A DNA stretch of 30,826 bases from an uncultured Eubacterium sp. (GTDB taxonomy: Bacteria; Bacillota; Clostridia; Lachnospirales; Lachnospiraceae), in contig CAJUIH010000026.1 of assembly GCA_910586045.1 (NCBI GenBank), positions 1 to 30,826 on the forward strand, in the 5' to 3' direction. This document shows positions 1 to 7,248 of the stretch, piece by piece. The position numbers and the translations under genes were made by a program. Every line of letters begins with the position of its first letter. Within the stretch, counting starts at the first letter, position 1. Under the pieces are notes generated by a model. That model was not told where the DNA came from. It saw only the letters and a list, made by a program, of their open reading frames with translations, and did no database searches.

Positions 1-12
1 GCCGATCCGTAA

Positions 13-119
13 ATTGCAGAATACTTAGGGATTCTTGCCATTCTGGAGGGCCGCCAGCAAGCCGGGCAAACCGTCTCTTCCAGCGTCCCGCGAGCCAAAA
101 TGTACCATCTGATCTGAAC
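13..119 (+). repeat. Intergenic repeat, copy A
   Basis: This stretch matches the reverse complement of 10147-10253 with about ten mismatches in 107 aligned positions (hand alignment, no gaps). The best conserved core is GCCGCCAGCAAGCCGGG (54-70) followed by AAACCGTCTCT. Weaker similarity continues to about 133. The similarity also continues to the left toward base 1, so the full element probably starts before the window. No coding frame is shared between the copies. It lies upstream of the MBOAT gene with only the leader region between them. The second and third copies form a fold-back structure at 10147-10437. Confidence 0.85.
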
Positions 120-166
120 GGTTACGATTGGAATGATAAAATTTCAAAGAGAAAAAAATTTGTTAA

Positions 167-194
167 TGCATTTATCATTTGATTATGTTATAAT
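167..194 (+). promoter_or_regulatory. Weak candidate promoter for the MBOAT-SGNH operon
   Basis: A perfect TATAAT lies at 189-194 in AT-rich DNA about 100 bp before the MBOAT start. The -35 region is poor (TGCATT at 167-172 with 16 bp spacing is the best fit). The -10 call is moderate and the -35 call weak. Confidence 0.35.
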
Positions 195-243
195 ATCTTC
201 CGTCGTTTACATATTTTGGAATCCGTACAGGAATATTATGAAA

Positions 244-266
244 AAACCTGCGGATTCCGCAGGTTT
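244..266 (-). terminator. Hairpin with a terminator-like U-run on the minus strand
   Basis: AAACCTGCGG (244-253) pairs perfectly with CCGCAGGTTT (257-266) around a 3-base loop. On the minus strand the stem is followed by a run of T (six A's at 241-246 on +), as in an intrinsic terminator. On the plus strand only three T's follow, so in the MBOAT transcript it would be a stable leader hairpin 29 bases before the start codon. No minus-strand gene is visible that it would terminate. Confidence 0.4.
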
Positions 267-295
267 CGATCATTGCGGAAAGTGAGAAAGAGGAT

Positions 296-1822
296 ATGTT
301 ATTCAATTCCCTGCATTTTTTAATATTTTTTCCTGTTGTCGTGCTGCTGTATTTTGTGATTCCAAGGAAAGTAAAGTATCTGTGGCTGCTTGCTGCAAGT
401 TATTATTTCTATATGGGATGGAATGCAAAATATGCCTTATTAATTGCATTTTCTACCGTTGTCACATGGTTAAGCGGGCTGCTGCTTGGGATGTGCCAAA
501 AGCCTGGACAGGACGGGCCGGAGCAAAAGAAAGAGGGACGCAAAAAGAAGTGGATTGTTGCCGCCAGCTTTTTGATCAATCTTGGGATTTTGTTCTTTTT
601 TAAGTATTTTGATTTTGCATTGGATAATCTGAATTTTATACTCAGCAAAATCGGGATCGCGTTGGTGGAAAAGCCATTTGACGTTGTGCTTCCGGTAGGC
701 ATTTCGTTCTATACCTTTCAGGCGCTGGGCTATACGATGGACGTATACCGTGAAAAAATAAAGCCGGAAAAGAATTTGTTGAAATACGCGTTATTTGTTT
801 CCTTTTTTCCGCAGTTGGTGGCCGGCCCGATTGAACGGTCCCAAAATCTGCTTGGGCAGATCCGCCAGATTGGAAGCAAAGGGTTTCGGGAATTATGGGA
901 TTATGACAGGATTGTTTCCGGCCTGGTGCTGATGCTGTGGGGCTATTTTCAGAAACTAGTCATCGCGGACAGGCTGGCTGTGTTTGTGGATGAGATATTC
1001 AATAGCTGGTATTTTTACGGAACCGTGGAGCTGGTACTGGCGGCTGCGGCGTTTTCGATCCAGCTTTACTGTGATTTTGCAAGCTATTCTACGATCGCTA
1101 TCGGCGCGGCCAAGGTAATGGGCTTTACGCTGATGGAAAACTTTGATACGCCGTATTTTGCCAAAAGTATCCAGGAGTTTTGGCGCAGATGGCATATTTC
1201 CCTAAGCACCTGGTTTAAAGATTACTTATATATCCCGTTGGGCGGAAGCCGCTGCGGCAGGCTGCGCAGGCATATCAATATGATGATTACGTTTCTTGTA
1301 AGCGGCCTGTGGCATGGCGCAAGCTGGCATTTTGTAGTATTTGGCGCAATCCATGGCATGTACCAGGTGATCGGGGCAGAAACGGCCGAGATACGAAAAA
1401 AAATCACAGACCGGCTCGGCGTAAAACGGGAATCATTCAGCTTTGGGCTTGGACAGATCCTGGTTACGTATGCGCTGACGGCATCTTCGATGATTATATT
1501 CCGCGCAAGTTCGCTGTCCCAGGCTTTTGGCATTTTCAAACGGATTTTTACGAAACCGGATCCATGGGCGCTGACCGACGGGTCGCTGTTTATTCTCGGG
1601 ATTAATTATGCACAGCGGGATATCTTAGCGGCAGCGCTTGTGATCATGCTGCTGGTCAGTATTCTGCGCTATTGGAAAAAGGAAACACTGGATGTGTTTT
1701 TGGCGAAGCAGTGTCTTTGGTTTCGCTGGCTCGTAGTTTTGATTTTGGTGATTTTTATATTCCTGTTTGGGGTTTATGGGCCGGGATTCGACGCAAATCA
1801 GTTTATCTATTTTCAGTTTTAG
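296..1822 (+). CDS. MBOAT-family membrane O-acyltransferase (AlgI/DltB type)
   Basis: The 508-residue polytopic membrane protein begins with MLFNSLHFLIFFP, the usual opening of AlgI-type proteins. That makes this start likely even though its purine-rich RBS (AAAGAGG) sits very close. The family signature FWRRWHISLS is at about 295-304, followed by WFKDYLYIPLGGSR. The conserved GLWHGA carries His340, the expected catalytic histidine, with a second His at 353 in AIHGMY. Members move an acyl group, usually acetyl, across the membrane to polysaccharides or teichoic acids outside the cell. Length and motif order are typical and nothing is missing. The next gene is an SGNH-like protein, as in alginate, peptidoglycan and exopolysaccharide acetylation pairs, so the two probably act together. 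The acceptor cannot be read from the sequence; no glycan synthesis genes are in the window. Family assignment is strong and substrate unknown. Confidence 0.93.
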   Translation: MLFNSLHFLIFFPVVVLLYFVIPRKVKYLWLLAASYYFYMGWNAKYALLIAFSTVVTWLSGLLLGMCQKPGQDGPEQKKEGRKKKWIVAASFLINLGILFFFKYFDFALDNLNFILSKIGIALVEKPFDVVLPVGISFYTFQALGYTMDVYREKIKPEKNLLKYALFVSFFPQLVAGPIERSQNLLGQIRQIGSKGFRELWDYDRIVSGLVLMLWGYFQKLVIADRLAVFVDEIFNSWYFYGTVELVLAAAAFSIQLYCDFASYSTIAIGAAKVMGFTLMENFDTPYFAKSIQEFWRRWHISLSTWFKDYLYIPLGGSRCGRLRRHINMMITFLVSGLWHGASWHFVVFGAIHGMYQVIGAETAEIRKKITDRLGVKRESFSFGLGQILVTYALTASSMIIFRASSLSQAFGIFKRIFTKPDPWALTDGSLFILGINYAQRDILAAALVIMLLVSILRYWKKETLDVFLAKQCLWFRWLVVLILVIFIFLFGVYGPGFDANQFIYFQF

Positions 1823-1892
1823 GAACTGTCCCGAAATAACTTACCGAGAGAAAAAGACAAGGAATATGGTAAGTTATTTTGGGACAGTTCCT
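1821..1892. repeat. 72 bp hairpin element with 25 bp inverted ends
   Basis: Bases 1821-1845 and 1868-1892 are inverted repeats matching at 24 of 25 positions; the one mismatch would be a G-U pair in RNA. The arms start AGGAACTGTCCC and the spacer is 22 bases. The element touches the MBOAT stop codon and lies within the operon. There is no T-run after the stem, so it is not a normal terminator. A 19-base stretch like its right end (16 of 19) occurs at 9250-9268. It could be a small non-autonomous mobile repeat or an mRNA processing or stability hairpin. Confidence 0.75.
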
Positions 1893-1920
1893 TAGCGGCA
1901 ACAGGCACTAAGGAGTGGAC

Positions 1921-3315
1921 ATGAAAAAGATCATTAGAGCAGTTATTTTTTTGAGTATTATGGCGGGCGCCATTTATAGCCTGAACCATGTGATGCTGAA
2001 TAGGGAAAGTGACGGGAGCATTCAGTTATATGATTTTTATGAGTTGGAAAAAGACCGGGTGGATGTGCTTTGTATCGGCAGCAGCCATGTGTATTATGGC
2101 TACAATACATGCCAGTTGTATGATGATTATGGGATTGCCAGCTATCTGCTTTCGTCGAGCGGACAGCCGGTATGGGTCAGCTATTACCTGCTGGAGGAAG
2201 CACTGAAAAGCCAGCAGCCGAAACTGGTGCTGTTTGATACGGGTACGCTTTTTCGCAGGGAGGAAGATTTTCAGCCGTCTTCCTGGGAAGTGCTGCTTGG
2301 AATGAAGCCTTCGCGGACAAAATGGAAAGCGTTAAAAGAAGTAAGCAGCTATGATCCGACCCTGGATACAGCGAGTGCGTTTTTTACGTTTCCTTATTAT
2401 CATACGCGGTTTTTATCCCTGACCAGGCAGGATTACGAGGGTACGGAGGAGATCCGCTATATGGGCTACAAGCCGCGATTTGGAACGATCACGGAAAGTG
2501 AGCTGGAGAATGCCCAAAAAGCCGAATCGGGACGCAGGGGCGGGATTACGGAGCGTGCGGAAAAATATCTGCTGAAAATCATGCGGTTATGCAGGGACCG
2601 GAACATTCCGATGGCCATTGCCAATACGCCTTATGCAAACCTGTCCGATGCAAAAAGGAAAGCCAATGCGTATATTAAAACACTGGCAGACCAGTATGAT
2701 ATTCCGGTGCTGGAGGGAAATGACCTGACGCGGGAGATGCAGATTCGTTTTTCGGACGACTTATTGGATCCATCCCATTTAAATTATGACGGAAGTGTAA
2801 AATTTACGGCGTATCTTGGCGAATGGCTCAAAGACCGTTACAGCCTGCCGGACAGGCGCGGGGAAAAACAGTATCAAAAGTGGGAGGAAACCAGCGCGCG
2901 CATGCGCCATGTAGAACTGAATGGACAAAGGCTTATGGAAGCGCAGACAGCCGATGCGTATTTGCGGATACTGGAAGAATGGGCGGACGATCTGGTTACC
3001 GTATGCTGGAATCAAAACGGCAAGGCGCAGGTCTATGACGGCGGGCGCTGTATATTCGAAGGGCCTCTCGGGCAGGAATATTCCGAATATTTCGCGGTTG
3101 GGGATTCGGACCTGACGGTAAGCTGCGTGGACGGGCAGATCCAGGTATTGCTGAATAATGAACCGTTTTGTTTTTCGCAGGACGGGCTGAATATACTGGT
3201 TTATGATAAGATCGCGGAACAATTGCTGGATGGTATTGGTCTGGAGGGGGAGGATTCCATGCAGATCGTACGAAAGCAGGAGAAAGAACAGGAAGAGCAG
3301 GACATAGAAGAATAG
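1921..3315 (+). CDS. SGNH/GDSL-like membrane-anchored protein, partner of the MBOAT acyltransferase
   Basis: The 464-residue protein has one N-terminal hydrophobic anchor (about 4-22) and then an exported domain. The SGNH-like nucleophile block is CIGSSH (51-56; Ser55 likely catalytic), and the D-x-x-H block is DPSHLN with Asp283 and His286. Both fit the AlgJ/AlgX/DltD-like group that completes transfer of acyl groups delivered by an MBOAT protein. The C-terminal part (about 330-464) is beta-rich, contains GLNILVYDK and ends in a Glu/Gln-rich tail; I cannot name that domain. ATG at 1921 was chosen because AAGGAG lies at 1910-1915 with 5-base spacing; an upstream GTG at 1915 overlaps that RBS. 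It follows the MBOAT gene in the same transcript. Esterase rather than transferase activity is an alternative. Confidence 0.8.
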   Translation: MKKIIRAVIFLSIMAGAIYSLNHVMLNRESDGSIQLYDFYELEKDRVDVLCIGSSHVYYGYNTCQLYDDYGIASYLLSSSGQPVWVSYYLLEEALKSQQPKLVLFDTGTLFRREEDFQPSSWEVLLGMKPSRTKWKALKEVSSYDPTLDTASAFFTFPYYHTRFLSLTRQDYEGTEEIRYMGYKPRFGTITESELENAQKAESGRRGGITERAEKYLLKIMRLCRDRNIPMAIANTPYANLSDAKRKANAYIKTLADQYDIPVLEGNDLTREMQIRFSDDLLDPSHLNYDGSVKFTAYLGEWLKDRYSLPDRRGEKQYQKWEETSARMRHVELNGQRLMEAQTADAYLRILEEWADDLVTVCWNQNGKAQVYDGGRCIFEGPLGQEYSEYFAVGDSDLTVSCVDGQIQVLLNNEPFCFSQDGLNILVYDKIAEQLLDGIGLEGEDSMQIVRKQEKEQEEQDIEE

Positions 3316-3349
3316 AAGTCCTGCCGGACTCCTGTTCTTTGGATAAGCG

Positions 3350-4057
3350 CTAATCCATACTGATGCGGATCCCGCCCCTTCTTTCCGTCGGCTGTACAAT
3401 TACGGATACCGGCTGGTTTGCGCCCCATTCAAAGGCATAAGATTCCCCGGATGCCTGGCCGATGAAAGTTTTCCAGTTTAAATCGGCTTTAATCTGCGGA
3501 TCGCAGTATCCGGACTGGCTCATCCAGCAGATTACGGCGTCGGGGTCTACAGACAGGGTATGACGGCTTTCGACATTGCTTAATACGATCGGATTGCCGT
3601 TTGACAGTACGGCGACATAGGCATTGCTGCCGTTTCCTGTCAGGGCGGTCGTTGCAAAACCCTTTTGGGAAAGTACGCCGCAGCCAAGGAATCGCACCTC
3701 ATAGCGGCAGTCCTGCGTAAAAGCAAGGATGTTTTCTGATTCTACAGAGATCGTTTCCCCGACGGCCAGACGGTAAATAACGACATGCTGGCTGTCCACC
3801 GCATAGTAAGTTACGCAGTCGCCGTTTAGCATGACTTTCATAAGCGGGATATTTTCTCCGGTTACACGGCGGATTAAGGAGCCGAATGCGGCCTGTGCAA
3901 AATTATTCTGCGGGCCGAGCAGCAGTTTTTCAAATCGGTAATTCTTTCCGCCGTAACTGTCGCCGGCAATAAAAGCCCCTGCTTTTGTAAACAAAACGTC
4001 GCTGCCGCGGCAGGTGACTTTGAGTGTCAGTTCGTTGATCGTTTCAAATGTGAGCAT
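3350..4057 (-). CDS. AIM24-like (TIGR00266-type) beta-sandwich protein
   Basis: This is a 235-residue soluble, glycine-rich beta protein without signal peptide or membrane segment. The order of motifs, an early FTKAGAFIAGD, then GYGVLSQKGF-like text (here GCGVLSQKGF), ALTGNG and late hydrophobic strands, resembles bacterial AIM24-family proteins. These have a double beta-barrel fold and no firm biochemical role. It starts 11 bases after the TerD-like gene. Its AGGAGG (4065-4070 on +) overlaps the TerD stop codon, so the two are co-transcribed and probably coupled. Co-occurrence with TerD suggests a part in a stress or envelope response, which is inference. The gene ends convergently with the SGNH gene with only 34 bases between. 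Family call is moderate; exact function unknown. Confidence 0.65.
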   Translation of the reverse strand: MLTFETINELTLKVTCRGSDVLFTKAGAFIAGDSYGGKNYRFEKLLLGPQNNFAQAAFGSLIRRVTGENIPLMKVMLNGDCVTYYAVDSQHVVIYRLAVGETISVESENILAFTQDCRYEVRFLGCGVLSQKGFATTALTGNGSNAYVAVLSNGNPIVLSNVESRHTLSVDPDAVICWMSQSGYCDPQIKADLNWKTFIGQASGESYAFEWGANQPVSVIVQPTERRGGIRISMD

Positions 4058-4068
4058 CCTAAATCCTC

Positions 4069-5022
4069 CTAATCACTTACTTGTACGCCATAAAGGGAAC
4101 AAAGGCCGGCAAGGTCTTTCGCAACGCCGTTTCCGACCGCGTTGAATTTCCATGTTCCATTGTGCTGATAGATTTCGCCGATCATCATGGATATAATATT
4201 AGTATAATAATCGGTTATTTTAAAACTGATGATTTCGGTCCGGTCGTTGTGCAGGATCCTGACATAGGCGTCCCGGATCATTCCAAAGTGAAGCTTTTTG
4301 GCAAAGGCATCGTTGATTGTCAGGACAAATACAATCTTTTTTACCGCTGTGTTTATTTTATTTAGATCTATAAGTATGGCCTGGCGGTCTGGAGCCTGGC
4401 TGTGTGCGGTCTGGAGCCTGCAGCTTTGGTCGGGGCTGGTTTTTTGGCCATAAAACACAAACCATAAATCCCCGGGCACCCTGCCGTCCGCGGTCAGCAG
4501 AAAAGCGGAAACATCCACATCGCATTGCGGATTTATGGTATTCCAGCCAAAACAGGCCTGGATGCGGGTAAGCGGAGCGGCAGATGAAGCAATAGGTGCT
4601 TTTTGTCCTTTCTGGATCGGCCGGACAAACGGCGGAAGCGGTTTTTTAACAGGTTCAGCCGTTATGGGGCGCACTGGGGCCTGCGCGGGCGGTATCGTAC
4701 GCAGGGGAGTGCCGGGATCTGCCTGCGCGGCCGGTATCGTACGGACAGGGGTGCCGGGATTTGCCGGTACGGCTTGCTGGCCGCAAACAGCGGGGCGGTT
4801 TAGTACGGCTAGGTTATGGGCGGTCAGTGCGCCCTGTGTTTTTATGTGGTTGATAGAAGAAAGGGAAGTCCGGTCTACGGCCCCCTTTGCTTTCATTGAA
4901 ACTGCATTCATATAGCCTGCTTTGCCTCCTGATTGAAAGAGTTCTACATGGGAAAAAGAGTTCTGCATAGGAAAAGCCACCCTGAACTTTGAGCGGTAGA
5001 CGGGTGGCATTGGGATCTTCAT
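4069..5022 (-). CDS. TerD-family (tellurium/stress resistance) protein with Pro-rich N-terminal region
   Basis: The 317-residue protein has two parts. Residues about 150-317 match the TerD/TerE/CABP fold: the DVDVSAFLL strand, GRVPGD, FVFYGQ and SPD, then AILIDLNKI, and a C-terminal NGTWKFNAVGNG followed by LAGLCSLYGV. In TerD proteins the acidic positions bind calcium. Residues about 1-150 are not TerD-like. They are rich in Pro, Ala and Thr, contain two 14-residue repeats, and look like a disordered linker or interaction region. TerD proteins belong to cytoplasmic stress and phage-response systems known from ter operons, but no TerC, kinase or TerB partner is here. The start at 5022 has a GGGGG motif about 10 bases upstream and a good promoter above it. 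It forms an operon with the AIM24-like gene. Tellurite resistance itself is unproven. Confidence 0.8.
   Translation of the reverse strand: MKIPMPPVYRSKFRVAFPMQNSFSHVELFQSGGKAGYMNAVSMKAKGAVDRTSLSSINHIKTQGALTAHNLAVLNRPAVCGQQAVPANPGTPVRTIPAAQADPGTPLRTIPPAQAPVRPITAEPVKKPLPPFVRPIQKGQKAPIASSAAPLTRIQACFGWNTINPQCDVDVSAFLLTADGRVPGDLWFVFYGQKTSPDQSCRLQTAHSQAPDRQAILIDLNKINTAVKKIVFVLTINDAFAKKLHFGMIRDAYVRILHNDRTEIISFKITDYYTNIISMMIGEIYQHNGTWKFNAVGNGVAKDLAGLCSLYGVQVSD
4679..4762 (-). repeat. Two 42 bp tandem repeats inside the TerD-like gene
   Basis: Bases 4679-4720 and 4721-4762 are near-identical 42 bp units that encode a 14-residue peptide of the form A(D/N)PGTP(L/V)RTIP(P/A)AQ on the minus strand. They keep the frame, so copy number could vary without breaking the protein. 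Confidence 0.75.
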
Positions 5023-5068
5023 GATTGGCCAGCCCCCTTTTGGGCGACCGCTTTTTCTTTGTGTCTAT

Positions 5069-5097
5069 AATATAGCATAACCAGATTTTGATTGCAA
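5069..5097 (-). promoter_or_regulatory. Promoter of the terD-AIM24 operon
   Basis: Read on the minus strand: TTGCAA (-35, 5092-5097), exactly 17 bases, then TATATT (-10, 5069-5074). It lies 47 bases before the TerD start. It stands back to back with the plus-strand promoter at 5133-5161. Confidence 0.7.
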
Positions 5098-5132
5098 GAG
5101 CCTTTTTTCATTTTTGCAGGGCACCATACCAG

Positions 5133-5161
5133 TTGATTTCACAGCAAAAGAAGGGTATAAT
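5133..5161 (+). promoter_or_regulatory. Promoter of the chemoreceptor-like gene
   Basis: TTGATT (5133-5138), a 17-base spacer and a perfect TATAAT (5156-5161). Transcription would begin near 5168. This rules out the longest reading frame beginning at 5088 and supports the GTG start at 5244. Confidence 0.75.
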
Positions 5162-5243
5162 AAACGCGCAGCTACTAACTGCACCGCCAATCATGCAAAG
5201 ACGGCCAGGGCATGCATTTTATACAAACAGGGGGATAGATACC

Positions 5244-6197
5244 GTGTTCGGAAAAAAACAGGAATTGACAAAGGAATTAGAGGAAAAACTAAATACAGCC
5301 GAGTTCGAGCTGGAGGATCTGCAGTCCAAAATGGGGACGATTCAAAAATGTACACAGCAGATCCTGCCTTTTTTTGAATCGCAAATCGTCGCACAGAGTG
5401 AAATGGACAAGGAACTGACAAAAGTGGTCAGCCATACGTATGATACAATAGAAGGGGTCAGCGAAAGCAAGCTGGTAATCGGACACTTGGCTATGGAGCT
5501 TACGACGATGCGCGGACAACTGGAGGATGAGGAAAAAGAGAAGAAAAAGCTGCTGGAAACGGCGCAGAAGCAGCGGGAGCAGTTGGATGCCATTTTAGAA
5601 CAAAATGACCGTATGGCGGTTCCTGTGGAAATGCTCCATGAAATACAGGGGGGACTGGCGGAGGATGCCCAGAATGCCCGTACGGAACTGACGCAGATGC
5701 AGGAATATGCCAAACAGATGACGGTATCGACATTGAATTGCGCAATCGAGGCGGGACGCATGGGGGAGGCAGGCAAAAAGTTTGTCGAAGCGTCCGAAGA
5801 TGTACGTCTGCTGTCCGGCTCCTATGAACGGGCGACTGTACAGGCTATGCGTCTGCTGGATGCGATGGAAGAGCGGATCCGCAGTCTGACCGGACAGTTA
5901 GATATCCTGGCAAAGGCCTGTAAAGACAGCGATGCGTCGGTTTCACGCCTTTCCAGAGGAATCGCGGAACAGGACGGCATATGCAGCCGGGGGACGGAAC
6001 GCCATTATCTGGAAGAGATTTCTGCTATGTCTGAATATTTAAATGAGATTTCGCAGAAACATGATACATTTGACGCGCTGGCGCATGAAACACTGGCGGA
6101 TATTGAAAATATTGGGGAGAGTTTTATGAATGAACAGGAGGCACGCAAAGAGCTGGAGCATATTTTTGACCAGATCATTAAAAGCATGCGGGGGTAA
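5244..6197 (+). CDS. Soluble methyl-accepting-chemotaxis-like coiled-coil protein
   Basis: The 317-residue protein is almost entirely helical, with coiled coil at about 8-35 and 85-125. Residues 163-191 (TLNCAIEAGRMGEAG, then FVEASEDVRLLS) match the hairpin tip of chemoreceptor signalling domains, usually LNAAIEAARAGEAG. It lacks membrane segments, a HAMP domain and an obvious sensor domain, and the helices around the tip are short and diverged. It is therefore a cytoplasmic, possibly degenerate, receptor-like protein. It may signal to CheA/CheW or act as a scaffold. GTG at 5244 was chosen because AGGGGG precedes it by 9 bases and the promoter lies at 5133-5161. It is divergent from the TerD/AIM24 operon with only 35 bases between the -35 boxes, which suggests shared control. 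No methylation sites are obvious. Confidence 0.7.
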   Translation: MFGKKQELTKELEEKLNTAEFELEDLQSKMGTIQKCTQQILPFFESQIVAQSEMDKELTKVVSHTYDTIEGVSESKLVIGHLAMELTTMRGQLEDEEKEKKKLLETAQKQREQLDAILEQNDRMAVPVEMLHEIQGGLAEDAQNARTELTQMQEYAKQMTVSTLNCAIEAGRMGEAGKKFVEASEDVRLLSGSYERATVQAMRLLDAMEERIRSLTGQLDILAKACKDSDASVSRLSRGIAEQDGICSRGTERHYLEEISAMSEYLNEISQKHDTFDALAHETLADIENIGESFMNEQEARKELEHIFDQIIKSMRG

Positions 6198-6273
6198 GCG
6201 CTATTCCCGCAGGCAGAGACGGTAACCGTTTGTTTTGGCAGGACGGTTACATACAGAGAGGAGTGGAAGCTTC

Positions 6274-7248
6274 ATGGATCAGGAAACGGTTAACAGAGAA
6301 TCCTTTCAATTTCTGTCCAAAGACGGCAGAACAAAAATACACGCGGTGAAATGGCTCCCGAAAGACGGCATTGTACGCGCGGTTTTGCAGATTACGCATG
6401 GGATGGTGGAATATATTGAGCGTTATGAAGAACTGGCCTGCTATATGGCCGGACGGGGGTTCCTTGTCGCGGGACATGACCATTTGGGACACGGGGCTTC
6501 GGTTACAAACGAGTCCGAGTGGGGGTATTTTGCCGAAAAAAGGCCGTCAGAAACCGTAGTAGCCGATATTTACCAGCTTACAACCATTATTAAAAACCAG
6601 TACCCGGGCTGTCCGTATTTTATACTTGGACACAGCATGGGATCCTTTTTGCTGCGCAGGTATCTGACGATACACAGCGGGGCGGTTGACGGCGCGCTGC
6701 TTTGCGGGACAGGCAGCCAGCCAAAAATCGCGACCTTTTTAGGAATGGCCGTTTGCAGGCTGATGGGCCTGCTGCACGGGGGGCACTACCGCAGCGCGTT
6801 TGTGACCGGACTTTGTTTTGGAAAGCCTTATGCAGAATTTGACAAGACCGGGGAGGACATCAAAAGGAGCTGGCTGTCCAAAAACAGGGACAGTGTACAG
6901 GCCTATTATGAAGACCCGCGCTGTACGTTTGTGTTTACACTAAACGGCTATTACGGGCTGTTTTCTACGATTCACTATGTCAGTCAAATGAAGCAGATCC
7001 GCAAAATACGCAAAAATCTTCCTGTCCTGTTTCTGGCCGGGGAAGACGATCCAGTCGGGGATTTCGGGAAAGGCGTAAAGAAAGCGTACGCACAGTACCG
7101 GCAGGCCGGAATCCGTGACGTAAAAATGAAGCTGTACAGCAATGACCGTCATGAAATCCTGCAGGAGACGGATCGAAAACAGGTTTTTAAGGATGTATAT
7201 GAATGGTGTGAAAAGCATGGAACCAATACAGAAAGAGGGGTTTTATGA
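6274..7248 (+). CDS. Alpha/beta hydrolase, lysophospholipase / monoacylglycerol lipase type (S33)
   Basis: The 324-residue cytoplasmic serine hydrolase has the oxyanion motif THGMVEY (41-47), GHDHLGHG (68-74) and the nucleophile elbow GHSMG with Ser121. An acidic residue follows in LAGEDDPVG, and the catalytic His is in NDRHEI near the C-terminus. These are the standard marks of the Hydrolase_4 (serine aminopeptidase S33) lysophospholipase group, which cleave acyl groups from monoglycerides or lysophospholipids. ATG at 6274 has GAGAGGAG 10 bases upstream; an earlier TTG at 6235 has no RBS. The stop overlaps the next gene by four bases (ATGA), so it is coupled to the DUF1002 gene. A 7 bp inverted repeat (GTAACCG/CGGTTAC) lies in the leader before the RBS. 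True substrate is unknown. Confidence 0.85.
   Translation: MDQETVNRESFQFLSKDGRTKIHAVKWLPKDGIVRAVLQITHGMVEYIERYEELACYMAGRGFLVAGHDHLGHGASVTNESEWGYFAEKRPSETVVADIYQLTTIIKNQYPGCPYFILGHSMGSFLLRRYLTIHSGAVDGALLCGTGSQPKIATFLGMAVCRLMGLLHGGHYRSAFVTGLCFGKPYAEFDKTGEDIKRSWLSKNRDSVQAYYEDPRCTFVFTLNGYYGLFSTIHYVSQMKQIRKIRKNLPVLFLAGEDDPVGDFGKGVKKAYAQYRQAGIRDVKMKLYSNDRHEILQETDRKQVFKDVYEWCEKHGTNTERGVL

Noticed and set aside
5088..5243. N-terminal extension of the chemoreceptor-like protein
   Set aside because: The frame is open from 5088, but the strong promoter at 5133-5161 lies inside it and the extension has no RBS or domain.
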